Source of the DNA: an uncultured Clostridia bacterium
Lineage (GTDB): Bacteria > Bacillota > Clostridia > Christensenellales > Borkfalkiaceae
DNA: 35,527 nucleotides
Assembly: GCA_947631925.1 (NCBI GenBank)
Contig: CANRNE010000021.1
Location: 1 to 35,527, forward strand
Direction: 5' to 3'
The position numbers and the translations under genes are program-made. The notes under the pieces were generated by a model. That model made no database searches. It was given only the letters and a program-made list of their open reading frames with translations, and was not told the origin of the DNA. Shown here piece after piece: positions 8,314 through 16,224 of the stretch; positions within the stretch are counted from its first letter, which is position 1; each line of letters opens with the position of its first letter.

Positions 8314-9122
8314 CCACCGCACGACCCATCAAACTGAGAAAATTGCAGAACACCCGCGACCTCGGCGGCATGCGGACGGAGGACGGCAGGACGATAGTTT
8401 GCGGGAGGCTTCTTCGGAGCGGAAAGCTCTACAAGCTCCCCAAGTCCTCGGTGGAGGGGCTGAAAAAGTTGGGACTTACGACCGTCGTCGACCTTCGGAT
8501 TTCCAACGAAAAGACTTCCTCGCCCGACACCGTCATCGAGGGGGTGAAGTATGTCTCCATCCCGCTGCTCGCGACGCCGCTGCCCTCCGACAACGACGTC
8601 TTCGAAACGACCCAGCGGGAGTATTCGCGCGCCAAAAAAGAGGGGGAACGCATCAAAACCGAGTTCGGCAGTCTCGAAAACTACATGATTGAGACCTACC
8701 GCAACCTCTTATTCCACGCCGACTCGCAGGAGGGGTTCAAGGAATTTTTGCGCCTCGTCACCGAGGAAGAGGGGTGCATCCTCTGGCACTGCGCGAGCGG
8801 GAAGGACAGGGCGGGCATCTGCGCGATGCTCGTAGAATTTCTTCTCGGCGTGGACGAGAAGACGGTGCTCGAGGACTACATGGTCTCCCGCAAGATTTGG
8901 CGTGCGCGCTACTTTGTCAACCGTTCCGTCATCGCCGTGGGACCCATTCCCATGAGCCTCAAGCGCGCCCTCTTCGGCTTTATGAGCCTCAAGCGCAAGT
9001 ATCTCAAGACGGTCATCGACGACATGAAGCGGGACTACGGCTCCGTCATCGGCTACTGCAAGACGGCGCTCGGCGTCACCGACGCGCAAATTCAACTGCT
9101 GAAAGAGAAATATCTGGTATGA
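8310..9122 (+). CDS. Tyrosine-protein phosphatase (dual-specificity-like, PtpB/LMP type)
   Basis: A 270-residue cysteine-based phosphatase. The signature HCASGKDRAGI at about residues 163-173 contains the HCx5R phosphate-binding loop with the catalytic Cys and Arg, followed by a variable C-terminal helical region. The N-terminal NTRDLGGM...LLRSGKLYKL pattern is typical of bacterial proteins in this group (Y_phosphatase3), which act on phosphotyrosine or phosphoinositides. Here it opens an operon with a glycosyltransferase (ATGA overlap, 9119-9122) and UDP-galactopyranose mutase, so control of surface-glycan synthesis is a reasonable inference. The substrate is unknown. Start choice is discussed with the leader ORF at 8290. 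Confidence 0.85.
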   Translation: MTTARPIKLRKLQNTRDLGGMRTEDGRTIVCGRLLRSGKLYKLPKSSVEGLKKLGLTTVVDLRISNEKTSSPDTVIEGVKYVSIPLLATPLPSDNDVFETTQREYSRAKKEGERIKTEFGSLENYMIETYRNLLFHADSQEGFKEFLRLVTEEEGCILWHCASGKDRAGICAMLVEFLLGVDEKTVLEDYMVSRKIWRARYFVNRSVIAVGPIPMSLKRALFGFMSLKRKYLKTVIDDMKRDYGSVIGYCKTALGVTDAQIQLLKEKYLV

Positions 9123-10141
9123 AATATATCACCTTTACCGTCCCCTGCTACAATTCGGAGAGCTACATGCGCAAGTGTGTGGACAGTCTTCTGATTGGCG
9201 GCGAGGACGTCGAAATCGTCATCGTCAACGACGGCTCCAAGGACACAACGCTTGCCATCGCCCGCGAGTACGAGGCAAACTATCCCGCCATTGTGCGCGT
9301 CGTCGACAAGGAGAACGGCGGGCACGGCTCGGGCGTCAATGCGGGGCTCGCCATCGCCACGGGGCTCTATTATAAGGTCGTGGACAGCGACGACTGGGTG
9401 GACGCGGACGCCTACAAAAAGGTGCTCTTCCTCATCAAAGAGCACGAAAAGGCGGGGACTTCTCCGCGCCTCTACATCGTCAACTATGTCTATGAGCACG
9501 TCGCGGACAACACGCGGCACGTGAGCAGTTACCGGAAGAAGTTCCCCGCGGAAAAAATCTGCGGCTGGGACGCGGCAAAGCCCTTCCGCTATTCGCACAT
9601 GCTCCTCATGCACTCCCTCATCTTCCGCACGGACACCCTGCGGGAGAGCGGGCTCATCCTTCCCGAGCACACCTTCTACGTCGACGACATCTTCTCCTAC
9701 AACCCGCTCCCGTATGCGGACACCGTCTGCTTCGTCGACGCCGACTTCTACCGCTATTTCATCGGACGGGCGGACCAGAGCGTCAACATCGTCAACATGG
9801 TCAAGCGGTACGAACAGCAGATTCGCGTCATGCTTTCGATGACCGACCGCTGGACGTACGACGAGATTATGTCTCAGGTCAAGGGTCTGCGCCGCTACAT
9901 GTTCCACGCGCTCGAAAACTACATGATGACGACATTGCTCTTCATCTGTGCGGACGACGCTCCCGAGCGCAGGGCGGCATATAGGGAGATGTGGGAACAC
10001 ATCCGCGCGCGGGACGAAAAACTCTACAAAAAGCTCCGCAGGGGACTCGCCGCCCTCGTCCTTCCGCTTCCGTGGAAGTTGCGCGGCAAAATCCTCGTCT
10101 TCGGCTATAAAGTTCTCTGCAAACGCATCAAACTGGGGTGA
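9119..10141 (+). CDS. Family 2 glycosyltransferase
   Basis: Transfers a sugar from a nucleotide donor to a surface glycan or lipid-linked acceptor. The 340-residue protein has the GT-A fold start TFTVPCYNSESYMRKCVDSLL, the VNDGSKD donor-binding segment and the metal-binding motif VDSDDW near residue 90. No clear membrane helix is present, though the C-terminal 40 residues are basic and hydrophobic and may sit on the membrane. It overlaps the phosphatase stop by ATGA and is followed 3 bases later by glf. Being next to glf suggests a role in a galactofuranose-containing polymer, but donor specificity cannot be read from the sequence. Confidence 0.9.
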   Translation: MKYITFTVPCYNSESYMRKCVDSLLIGGEDVEIVIVNDGSKDTTLAIAREYEANYPAIVRVVDKENGGHGSGVNAGLAIATGLYYKVVDSDDWVDADAYKKVLFLIKEHEKAGTSPRLYIVNYVYEHVADNTRHVSSYRKKFPAEKICGWDAAKPFRYSHMLLMHSLIFRTDTLRESGLILPEHTFYVDDIFSYNPLPYADTVCFVDADFYRYFIGRADQSVNIVNMVKRYEQQIRVMLSMTDRWTYDEIMSQVKGLRRYMFHALENYMMTTLLFICADDAPERRAAYREMWEHIRARDEKLYKKLRRGLAALVLPLPWKLRGKILVFGYKVLCKRIKLG

Positions 10142-10144
10142 CGC

Positions 10145-11239
10145 ATGCAACACTATGACTATCTCATCGTGGGCGCGGGGTTGTTCGGCTCCGTGTTTGC
10201 CCATGAAGCGACGAAAAAGGGGAAGAAGTGCCTCGTCGTCGAGCGCAGAGAGCACGTCGGCGGCAACATCTACACCGAGACCGTGGAGGGCATCACCGTC
10301 CACAAGTACGGCGCGCACATCTTCCACACCAAGGACGAGCGCGTCTGGGAGTACATCAACCGCTTTGCGACCTTCAACCGCTTCACCAACTCGCCCGTCG
10401 CCTTCTATCATGGGGAAGTGTACAACCTGCCCTTCAACATGAACACCTTCTCCAGGATGTGGGGGGTGAAGACGCCCGCCGAGGCAAAGGCAAAGATAGA
10501 GGAGCAGATTGCCGCGGCGCACATCGGCGAGCCCAAAAACCTCGAGGAGCAGGCCATCCGCATGGTCGGAACCGACATCTATCAAACGCTCGTCAAGGAG
10601 TACACCGAGAAGCAGTGGGGCAAGCCGTGCACCGAGCTCCCGCCCTTCATCATCAAGCGCCTTCCCGTGCGCTTCACCTATGATAACAACTACTTCTCCG
10701 ACCCCCATCAGGGCATTCCGGTTGGGGGATATACGCCCATCATCGAAAAACTGTTGGAGGGCGTGGACGTGCGCCTCGGCTGTGACTTCCTCAAGGAGCG
10801 GGACACCCTCGAGCGCATGGCGGATAAGATTGTCTACACGGGCCCCTGCGACGCCCTCTTCGGCTATTCCCTCGGAAAACTCGAGTACCGCACGCTGAAA
10901 TTCGTCACCCGCGTCGAGGATTGCGACAACTATCAGGGCAACGCCGTCATCAACTACACCTCGCACGAAGTTCCCTTCACCCGCGTCATCGAGCACAAAC
11001 ACTTCGAATTCGGCACGCAGGAAAAGACGGTCGTCACGGAGGAATATTCCGCCCGCTGGGAGGACGGCGCCGAGCCCTACTACGCCGTCAATACCGAAGA
11101 GAACAACGCGCTCGCGGCAAAGTACGCGGCGCTCGCCCGCGAGAGGGGGTACATTCTCGGAGGCCGCCTCGCCGACTACCGCTACTACGACATGGACAGG
11201 GTGATTGCAAACGCCCTCGACGCCGCAGAGAAGATTTAA
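10145..11239 (+). CDS. glf: UDP-galactopyranose mutase
   Basis: Converts UDP-galactopyranose to UDP-galactofuranose, the donor for galactofuranose in surface polysaccharides. The 364-residue length is normal. The FAD-binding Rossmann start YDYLIVGAGLFGSVFAHEA is followed by VVERREHVGGN, KYGAHIFHT and FNRFTNSP, and later by TEKQWGKP and a C-terminal GRLADYRYYDMD segment, all typical of the family. It is the last gene of the phosphatase-GT2-glf operon. A weak GC hairpin follows at about 11255-11275. Confidence 0.97.
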   Translation: MQHYDYLIVGAGLFGSVFAHEATKKGKKCLVVERREHVGGNIYTETVEGITVHKYGAHIFHTKDERVWEYINRFATFNRFTNSPVAFYHGEVYNLPFNMNTFSRMWGVKTPAEAKAKIEEQIAAAHIGEPKNLEEQAIRMVGTDIYQTLVKEYTEKQWGKPCTELPPFIIKRLPVRFTYDNNYFSDPHQGIPVGGYTPIIEKLLEGVDVRLGCDFLKERDTLERMADKIVYTGPCDALFGYSLGKLEYRTLKFVTRVEDCDNYQGNAVINYTSHEVPFTRVIEHKHFEFGTQEKTVVTEEYSARWEDGAEPYYAVNTEENNALAAKYAALARERGYILGGRLADYRYYDMDRVIANALDAAEKI

Positions 11240-11254
11240 GCAAGAAAAATCCGT

Positions 11255-11275
11255 CCCCTCGCAAAAAGCGGGGGG
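11255..11275 (+). terminator. Weak hairpin after glf
   Basis: CCCCTCGC pairs with GCGGGGGG through one T:G wobble around an A5 loop, 16 bases past the glf stop. No proper T-run follows, so termination may be partial. Confidence 0.4.
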
Positions 11276-11347
11276 ATTATCATTGCCGCGCGCCCGCTGC
11301 ATAGGATGAAGTGACGGCTCTGCCGTACTTTACTTCGGAGGTCAGAT

Positions 11348-11728
11348 ATGCCCTGCAATCTTAACGGCGGTTGCCCCTGCGGCAACTTCCTCGGCAATGT
11401 AAGCCGTGCGCTCAACAATCTCTTCCCCACCCCCTGCAACGGCTGCGGAAATAACAACAATAACGGCGGCTGCGGCTGTAACAATAACAATAACAACAAC
11501 GGCGGCTGCGGCTGCAATAACAACAATAACGGCGGTTGCGGCTGTAATAACAACAACAATAACGGCGGCTGTGGCTGTAATAACAATAATACTGCCGTGC
11601 CTGCGGGAATTCTCAATCTCTTCCCGACGACGGGGACGAACTGCAACTGCCCGTACGACGACTACTATGCCCGCCAGTACGCGCTCTATCCCTACAATCT
11701 GCCCACCGTCCGCTGTTGTTGCAACTGA
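11348..11728 (+). CDS. Asn/Gly/Cys-rich low-complexity repeat protein of unknown function
   Basis: A 126-residue protein I cannot assign to a family. The N-terminus (about 1-30) is Cys-rich around MPCNLNGGCPCGNFLGNVS. Residues about 31-80 are an imperfect tandem repeat of GGCGC separated by runs of 4-7 asparagines. A distinct tail follows, with NLFPTTG, a Tyr-rich PYDDYYARQYALYPYNL and a terminal CCCN. No signal peptide or membrane segment is visible. GGAGG sits correctly before the ATG and a perfect terminator follows, so it is a real single-gene unit. The Cys pairs suggest metal binding or cross-linking, and the composition recalls spore coat or self-assembling structural proteins; this is inference. 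The asparagine runs, written in AAC/AAT codons, invite slippage and length variation. Confidence 0.8.
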   Translation: MPCNLNGGCPCGNFLGNVSRALNNLFPTPCNGCGNNNNNGGCGCNNNNNNNGGCGCNNNNNGGCGCNNNNNNGGCGCNNNNTAVPAGILNLFPTTGTNCNCPYDDYYARQYALYPYNLPTVRCCCN

Positions 11729-11750
11729 AGCGCACTCGCAAGTTTTTTCT

Positions 11751-11783
11751 GCGCGGCGGTCCTTTCCGCCGCGCTTTTCTTTC
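11751..11783 (+). terminator. Intrinsic terminator of the Asn/Gly/Cys-rich gene
   Basis: A perfect 9-bp stem, GCGCGGCGG with CCGCCGCGC, has a 6-base loop and is followed by TTTTCTTT. Confidence 0.93.
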
Positions 11784-11789
11784 GCAATC

Positions 11790-11822
11790 GTCACCCTGAG
11801 CGCAGCCGAAGGGTATCCTTAT
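11790..11822 (+). repeat. Family B REP-like motif (single half)
   Basis: This stretch, starting GTCACCCTGAGCGCAG and ending in GGGTATCC, matches 17555-17586 and 33760-33787 closely. It sits directly downstream of the preceding terminator. Confidence 0.75.
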
Positions 11823-11852
11823 CCTCTCCAAAAAAATTCTGCGAAAAAATCC

Positions 11853-11881
11853 TTGCCAACGCGCGCGCGGAATGGTATAAT
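11853..11881 (+). promoter_or_regulatory. Promoter of yitT-luxS (extended -10)
   Basis: TTGCCA (11853-11858) is 17 bp from TATAAT (11876-11881), with TGG just before the -10 as an extended element. The predicted leader is about 20 nt and holds the AGGAAGG ribosome binding site. Confidence 0.85.
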
Positions 11882-11907
11882 GTTCGTTGACAGGAAGGCG
11901 GTACGGT

Positions 11908-12939
11908 ATGAAGAACAAGCGCGCAAAGAGACCTTTCAACTTCAAAAAGCCCACCAAGCGGCAGTGGCAGAAGTTTCTGCTCAACAGCCTCATCATCGTG
12001 CTTGGCAACTTCATCGCGGCGGCCGGGGCGGAGCTCTTCATCGTGCCCCTCGGTTTCACGATGGGGGGGACGACGGGTATCGGTATCCTCGTGCGCAATC
12101 TCATCGAGCTGTACGGGCAGAATGTGGCGCCCGCCGTCGTCGACTGGGTGGTGAACATCACCGTCTATGCCGCAAACTTCATCCTGTTCGTCATCGGCGT
12201 CATCTTTTTGGGCAAGAAGTTCGCCGCGGGGACCCTCGCAGGCACCATTTTATACCCCGTCTGCATGACTCTTCTGCACCTTCTCGACGGGCTCTATGAG
12301 GGCGCATTCGGGGAAACCATCGGACAATCCCTCCACGACCCGCTGCTCTCCGCCATCATGGGCGGCCTTCTCTTCGGCGCGGGAATCGGCATCGTCGTGC
12401 GCGTGGGGGCCTCCACGGGCGGCACCGACATTCCGCCCCTCATCTTCCAGAAGTACTTCAACACGCCCGTCTCCCTCTCCCTCTGGGCCTTGGACGGCAG
12501 TATCATCCTGCTCCAATTCGCCGCATGGCCGCAGGTCACGGTCGCACAAGTCCTGTACGGCGTCATCATCACGATTGTCACGTCTGTCGTCATCGACAAG
12601 GTCTCGCCCATCGGCATGCGCCGCACGCAGGTGAAGATTATCTCCGAGCGCTATCTCGAGATTCGCGACATGATTCTCACGAAGATAGACCGCGGCGTCA
12701 CCATTCTGTACGGGCAGACGGGCTACCTCAAAGAGGACTGCCACATGCTGCTCACCGTCATCTCCCACCGCCAGCTCGTGCGGCTCAAGGCGGAAGTCGA
12801 GAAGATTGACCCCAACGCATTCATGACCGTTTCCGTCGTCTCCGAGGTGCGGGGACGGGGCTTCCATTCGGACGGCGTAGACTTTCTCATGCCGCAGGAC
12901 GACGACGAACCCAAGAAGGTGCCGCATGAAGAAAATTGA
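11908..12939 (+). CDS. YitT family membrane protein
   Basis: A 343-residue integral membrane protein with five or six predicted helices in residues about 20-220, including the repeated family motifs PLGFTMGGTTGIGIL and VRVGASTGGTDIPPLI. A cytoplasmic DUF2179 domain follows (about 245-325; DRGVTILYGQTGYLKEDCHML). Transport activity is often assumed for the family but substrates are unproven. The start at 11908 follows AGGAAGG at suitable spacing. It overlaps luxS by 14 bases, so the two are co-translated. Confidence 0.93.
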   Translation: MKNKRAKRPFNFKKPTKRQWQKFLLNSLIIVLGNFIAAAGAELFIVPLGFTMGGTTGIGILVRNLIELYGQNVAPAVVDWVVNITVYAANFILFVIGVIFLGKKFAAGTLAGTILYPVCMTLLHLLDGLYEGAFGETIGQSLHDPLLSAIMGGLLFGAGIGIVVRVGASTGGTDIPPLIFQKYFNTPVSLSLWALDGSIILLQFAAWPQVTVAQVLYGVIITIVTSVVIDKVSPIGMRRTQVKIISERYLEIRDMILTKIDRGVTILYGQTGYLKEDCHMLLTVISHRQLVRLKAEVEKIDPNAFMTVSVVSEVRGRGFHSDGVDFLMPQDDDEPKKVPHEEN

Positions 12940-13384
12940 GAGCTTCCTCGTCGACCACGAAAAACTTCTGCCCGGGCTGTACGTCTCCCGCAGGGACGGG
13001 GGAGGGGAGATTACCACCTTCGACCTCCGCATGACGGCGCCCAACCGCGAGCCGCCCATGAACATGTCCGCCGTGCACACCCTCGAGCACCTCGGCGCAA
13101 CCTTTCTTCGGAATTCCGAGCGGAAAAGCGAGATTGTCTACTTCGGCCCGATGGGGTGCAGAACGGGGTTCTACCTCATCATGACGGGACGGCTCTTTCC
13201 CGCCGACGTCTACGGCCTTGTGTGCGAAATGTGCCGATATGTTGTGGATTATTGCGGAGAAATCCCCGGCGCGACGCCCAAGGAATGCGGCAACTATTCC
13301 GACCAGAACTTGCCCCTTGCGAAGGTCTACGCGAAGGACTATCTCGAAAAACTCCAAGAAAGACGGTTCGTCTATCCCGAATAA
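12926..13384 (+). CDS. luxS: S-ribosylhomocysteine lyase
   Basis: Cleaves S-ribosylhomocysteine to homocysteine and 4,5-dihydroxy-2,3-pentanedione, the precursor of autoinducer-2, closing the activated methyl cycle that starts with the S-adenosylmethionine made by metK (20646). The 152-residue length is slightly short but complete. Zinc ligands are His51 and His55 in HTLEH and Cys121 in KECGNY; Glu54 and Cys78 in GPMGCRTGFYL are the catalytic residues. It begins inside the end of yitT and has a weak ribosome binding site, fitting translational coupling. Confidence 0.97.
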   Translation: MKKIESFLVDHEKLLPGLYVSRRDGGGEITTFDLRMTAPNREPPMNMSAVHTLEHLGATFLRNSERKSEIVYFGPMGCRTGFYLIMTGRLFPADVYGLVCEMCRYVVDYCGEIPGATPKECGNYSDQNLPLAKVYAKDYLEKLQERRFVYPE

Positions 13385-13389
13385 AGGAC

Positions 13390-13420
13390 GCGGCGCGCGG
13401 GCAAATTGCCCGCGCGCCGC
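13390..13420. terminator. Bidirectional hairpin between convergent luxS and fumarase genes
   Basis: A perfect 13-bp GC stem with an AAATT loop starts 6 bases after luxS and lies just past the fumarase beta stop on the other strand. T-runs are weak on both sides, but stem strength and convergent placement support a shared terminator. Confidence 0.75.
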
Positions 13421-13434
13421 ACACATGATGCAAA

Positions 13435-13959
13435 TTATCGCCGATAAATCGTATTTCCCTGTGCGTCGATGGCAACGACGGCGGGGAATTCTTTTACTTC
13501 CAGCCGATAGACGGCCTCGGCGAGCAGGTCGGGATAGGCGACGAGCTCGCAGGATTGCACACAGCTTGCATACAGCGCGCCCGCGCCGCCGATTGCGGCA
13601 AAGTACACCGCGCCAAACTTCTTTATCGCAAGGCGCACCTCTTCGGACATCTCGCCCTTTCCAATCATGCCGCCCAGCCCCAACGAAAGAAGGCGGGGAG
13701 CAAAGCTGTTCATGCGCGCAGAAGTCGTGGGGCCGACACTTCCCGATGCCCGCCCCGCAGGGGCAGGGCAGGGGCCCGCATAGTAAATGAAGGCGTCCTC
13801 GAGCGCAAACGGGGGTACCATGTCCGCGTCCAAAGCCTCAAAAATGCGCCGATGGGCACAGTCGCGCGCCGTATAAATTGTCCCCGAGAGCAACACGCTC
13901 TCGCCCGCTTTCAGCGTTTTTCGCTCCTCTTTTTTGAGCGGAAGGGTGAGATGTCTCAT
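13435..13959 (-). CDS. Class I (Fe-S) fumarate hydratase, beta subunit
   Basis: C-terminal half of a two-subunit [4Fe-4S] fumarase or related hydro-lyase that interconverts fumarate and malate. The 174-residue protein has the swivelling-domain pattern LSGTIYTARDCAHRRI, YYAGPCPAP and GPTTSARMNSF. The usual motif reads RMD; here Asn replaces Asp, which could bear on substrate. The start at 13959 forms an ATGA overlap with the alpha subunit, so the pair is translated together. L-tartrate dehydratase is a close relative; the malic enzyme at 23004 favours a malate/fumarate role. Confidence 0.9.
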   Translation of the reverse strand: MRHLTLPLKKEERKTLKAGESVLLSGTIYTARDCAHRRIFEALDADMVPPFALEDAFIYYAGPCPAPAGRASGSVGPTTSARMNSFAPRLLSLGLGGMIGKGEMSEEVRLAIKKFGAVYFAAIGGAGALYASCVQSCELVAYPDLLAEAVYRLEVKEFPAVVAIDAQGNTIYRR

Positions 13960-14783
13960 AAAATCTCCCTTGCACAGCGCACGCAGTGGCACTGCATGTT
14001 GACGGCGACGGGAAGCCCCGCAATGTGGGTGGGCGCCACCTCGCAGGCGACGCCGAGCGCGGTGATGTTCCCCCCGAATCCCTGCGGTCCGATGCCGAGC
14101 GCGTTGATTTTTTCGAGCGCCTCCTCCTCGATGGAAGAGACGTCTGCGCGCGGATTTTTCGACCCCACTTCACGGGTAAGCGCCTTTTTCGCAAGATAGG
14201 CACAGCTGTCGAAGGTGCCGCCGATGCCCACGCCCACAAAGACGGGCGGACAGGGGCGGGAGCCCGCCTCCCTTACGGCCTCCACAATGGCGCCGATGAT
14301 GCCCGCTCTTCCTTCGGCGGGGGTGAGCATGAAAATCTTTGACATGTTCTCGCTCCCGAACCCCTTGGGCAGGAAGCAAATCTCCACGCGGTCGCCCGCG
14401 CCCTGCTCCAAATGCACGAAAGCGGGGGTGTTGTCTCCCGTGTTTTTGCGGGTGAGGGGGTCGCAAATGCTCTTTCTGAGGTCCTTTTCATATGCCCGCC
14501 GCACGCCGTCATCGATGGCACGGTACAAGTCGCCCTCCAGGAAGACTTCCCGCCCCACGGTGAGAAGCACGCACGCCGCGCCCGTGTCCTGACAGACGGG
14601 CAGGCCGCACTTTGCGATTTTTTCGTTTTCGAGCGCGCATTCGAGCGCAAAACGGGCGGCGCCCTCCTCGCATTTCGCGGCTTTTTCAAGCGCCGCGCGG
14701 CAGCTGTCCGTGAGCGAAAAGTTCGCACTTCTTGCGAGGCGGTACACCGCGTCCCCGATTTTTTCGACTGAGAGAGTTCGCAT
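13956..14783 (-). CDS. Class I (Fe-S) fumarate hydratase, alpha subunit
   Basis: N-terminal catalytic subunit that holds the [4Fe-4S] cluster. The 275-residue protein shows the three expected cysteine regions: LPVCQDTG, GIGGTFDSCAYLAKKAL and the C-terminal MQCHC. GSENMSKIFMLTPAEG is also typical. The ATG at 14783 is preferred to the longer frame because the promoter -10 box (14795-14790) lies only 6 bases upstream; residues upstream would fall outside the predicted transcript. There is no usable ribosome binding site, so a leaderless mRNA is predicted. Confidence 0.93.
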   Translation of the reverse strand: MRTLSVEKIGDAVYRLARSANFSLTDSCRAALEKAAKCEEGAARFALECALENEKIAKCGLPVCQDTGAACVLLTVGREVFLEGDLYRAIDDGVRRAYEKDLRKSICDPLTRKNTGDNTPAFVHLEQGAGDRVEICFLPKGFGSENMSKIFMLTPAEGRAGIIGAIVEAVREAGSRPCPPVFVGVGIGGTFDSCAYLAKKALTREVGSKNPRADVSSIEEEALEKINALGIGPQGFGGNITALGVACEVAPTHIAGLPVAVNMQCHCVRCAREIL

Positions 14784-14789
14784 GCTTCC

Positions 14790-14818
14790 ATTATAGAAAG
14801 TATTTTGCGAAAATGCAA
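14790..14818 (-). promoter_or_regulatory. Promoter of the fumarase operon, predicted leaderless
   Basis: On the minus strand TTGCAT (14818-14813) is 17 bp from TATAAT (14795-14790). The start codon begins at 14783, 7 bases beyond the -10, where transcription should initiate. Confidence 0.8.
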
Positions 14819-14827
14819 GGATTTCGT

Positions 14828-14856
14828 TTGAATTTTCGCGAAAAATCCTGTATAAT
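14828..14856 (+). promoter_or_regulatory. Promoter of the CPBP-rlmH unit, predicted leaderless
   Basis: TTGAAT (14828-14833) and TATAAT (14851-14856) are 17 bp apart; the ATG is at 14863, 6 bases after the -10. The two divergent promoters lie back to back in an 80-bp gap. Confidence 0.82.
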
Positions 14857-14862
14857 GGTCGT

Positions 14863-15756
14863 ATGGAACCTGTCAGAAAGCCGCTCAAAGAGGGCGGGCT
14901 CGCCTTCTCCGTCGGCGTTCTCCTCTATGTCGTCGTCTCCTTCGGCGTCGTCGGCATCGCGGGGGCAATCATCGGCGCGGACGCGGCACAAAACGATGTC
15001 TATAAATATCTCTCCTATCTCCTCCCGCAGCTCTGCTTCGGGGCGGCTTGCCTTATCTTTTTCAGGCGCAAATCGCTCTCCCCGCGGGCCGTCTATGCCC
15101 CCTGCAAGTGGTACTATTTCCCCCTCGCGCTCCTCGTGGCATACGGAATGTTCTCCCTCTCCTGGGTGAACACCTTCTTTGTCGGTCTCCTTCAAAAAAT
15201 CGGCTATACGCCCTCGACTGCCACCCTTCCTTCGCTTTCGGGGTGGAATTTGCTCCCCGCAATCCTCGTCATCGCCCTTCTTCCCGCCGTCTTCGAAGAA
15301 TCCCTCTTCCGCGGCATTCAGGTGGGGTGCATGAAGGAGGCGGGCTGGGGCACGGCGCCCATCATCTTCCTTTCGGGCGCGCTCTTCTCCCTCTTCCACG
15401 GCAATCCCGAGCAGACGCTCTACCAGTTCGCCTGCGGTTGCGTCTATGCCCTCATCGCCGTGCGCAGCGGGAGCGTTTTTCCCACCATGCTCGCCCATTT
15501 TGCCAACAATGCGGCAATTCTTTCCCTCTCGTCCGTCGGCATCGACGACATTCCCGCGGCGGCGCAGCTCCCCGTCTATTTGACGGCGGGAGCGGTGCTC
15601 GTCGGCGCCGTGCTCTTTCTCATCTTTTTCAAAAAGGGTCAGAGAGGCGGCAAGGGCGCAAAGGGCGGCAGGGAGTATGCCCTCACCGCATCGGTGGGGA
15701 TTGCCATCTGCGCCCTGCTCTGGATTGCCTCCCTCGCCATGGGGTTCCTGCAATGA
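14863..15756 (+). CDS. CPBP family intramembrane metalloprotease
   Basis: A 297-residue, roughly eight-helix membrane protein of the CAAX-protease/bacteriocin-processing (Abi) family. The three conserved motifs are present: EESLFR (Glu145, Glu146, Arg150), FSLFH (His179) and AHFANN (His212, Asn216), which form the metal-dependent active site within the membrane. Substrates are generally unknown; roles range from peptide maturation to self-immunity. No bacteriocin gene is seen nearby. Its stop overlaps the rlmH start, and no ribosome binding site precedes its ATG, matching the leaderless promoter. Confidence 0.92.
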   Translation: MEPVRKPLKEGGLAFSVGVLLYVVVSFGVVGIAGAIIGADAAQNDVYKYLSYLLPQLCFGAACLIFFRRKSLSPRAVYAPCKWYYFPLALLVAYGMFSLSWVNTFFVGLLQKIGYTPSTATLPSLSGWNLLPAILVIALLPAVFEESLFRGIQVGCMKEAGWGTAPIIFLSGALFSLFHGNPEQTLYQFACGCVYALIAVRSGSVFPTMLAHFANNAAILSLSSVGIDDIPAAAQLPVYLTAGAVLVGAVLFLIFFKKGQRGGKGAKGGREYALTASVGIAICALLWIASLAMGFLQ

Positions 15757-16187
15757 TGAAAATCCGCCTCGTCTGCGTCGGAAAACTCAAAGAGGAGTAC
15801 CTGCGCGCAGGCTGCAACGAATATCAGAAGCGCCTCTCCCGCTTCTGCAAGCTGGAAGTCGTCGAACTCGCCGAAAAGTCCGCCTTAAAGGAGGAGGGAG
15901 AGGGGATTTTGCGTGCCCTGCGCGGGCACGTCGTCATTCTCACCCCGGAAGGGAGAAGCATGACTTCGGAGCAGTTCGCGGGAATGGTTGGCGGCTGTTC
16001 GGACAGAGGGGAGGAACTTACCTTCGTCATTGGCTCCTCGGAGGGGCTGGACGCCGCCGTCAAGGAGGCGGGGGACAAGCTGTCCTTCTCGAATATGACC
16101 ATGCCGCACCAACTCTTCCGCCTCGTCTTCCTCGAACAGCTCTACCGCGCGTTCATGATAGAAAGCGGCGCGCAGTATCACAAATAG
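15753..16187 (+). CDS. rlmH: 23S rRNA (pseudouridine1915-N3)-methyltransferase
   Basis: Methylates pseudouridine 1915 in helix 69 of 23S rRNA using S-adenosylmethionine. The 144-residue SPOUT protein has KIRLVCVGKLKEEYLRAG at its start, FVIGSSEGLD, and LSFSNMTMPHQLFRLVFLEQLYRAF with the terminal YHK typical of the family. It opens with ATGATG, the first ATG overlapping the CPBP stop as ATGA, so either Met could be used. Slightly shorter than E. coli RlmH (155). Confidence 0.95.
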   Translation: MMKIRLVCVGKLKEEYLRAGCNEYQKRLSRFCKLEVVELAEKSALKEEGEGILRALRGHVVILTPEGRSMTSEQFAGMVGGCSDRGEELTFVIGSSEGLDAAVKEAGDKLSFSNMTMPHQLFRLVFLEQLYRAFMIESGAQYHK

Positions 16188-16224
16188 GTGTCGCCGCCCG
16201 CCCTTTTTCGCATAGAATGGCGGA

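Noticed and set aside
14863-16187. Bacteriocin or immunity cluster around the CPBP protease
   Set aside because: No precursor peptide, exporter or histidine kinase is nearby; its partner is rlmH, a housekeeping gene.
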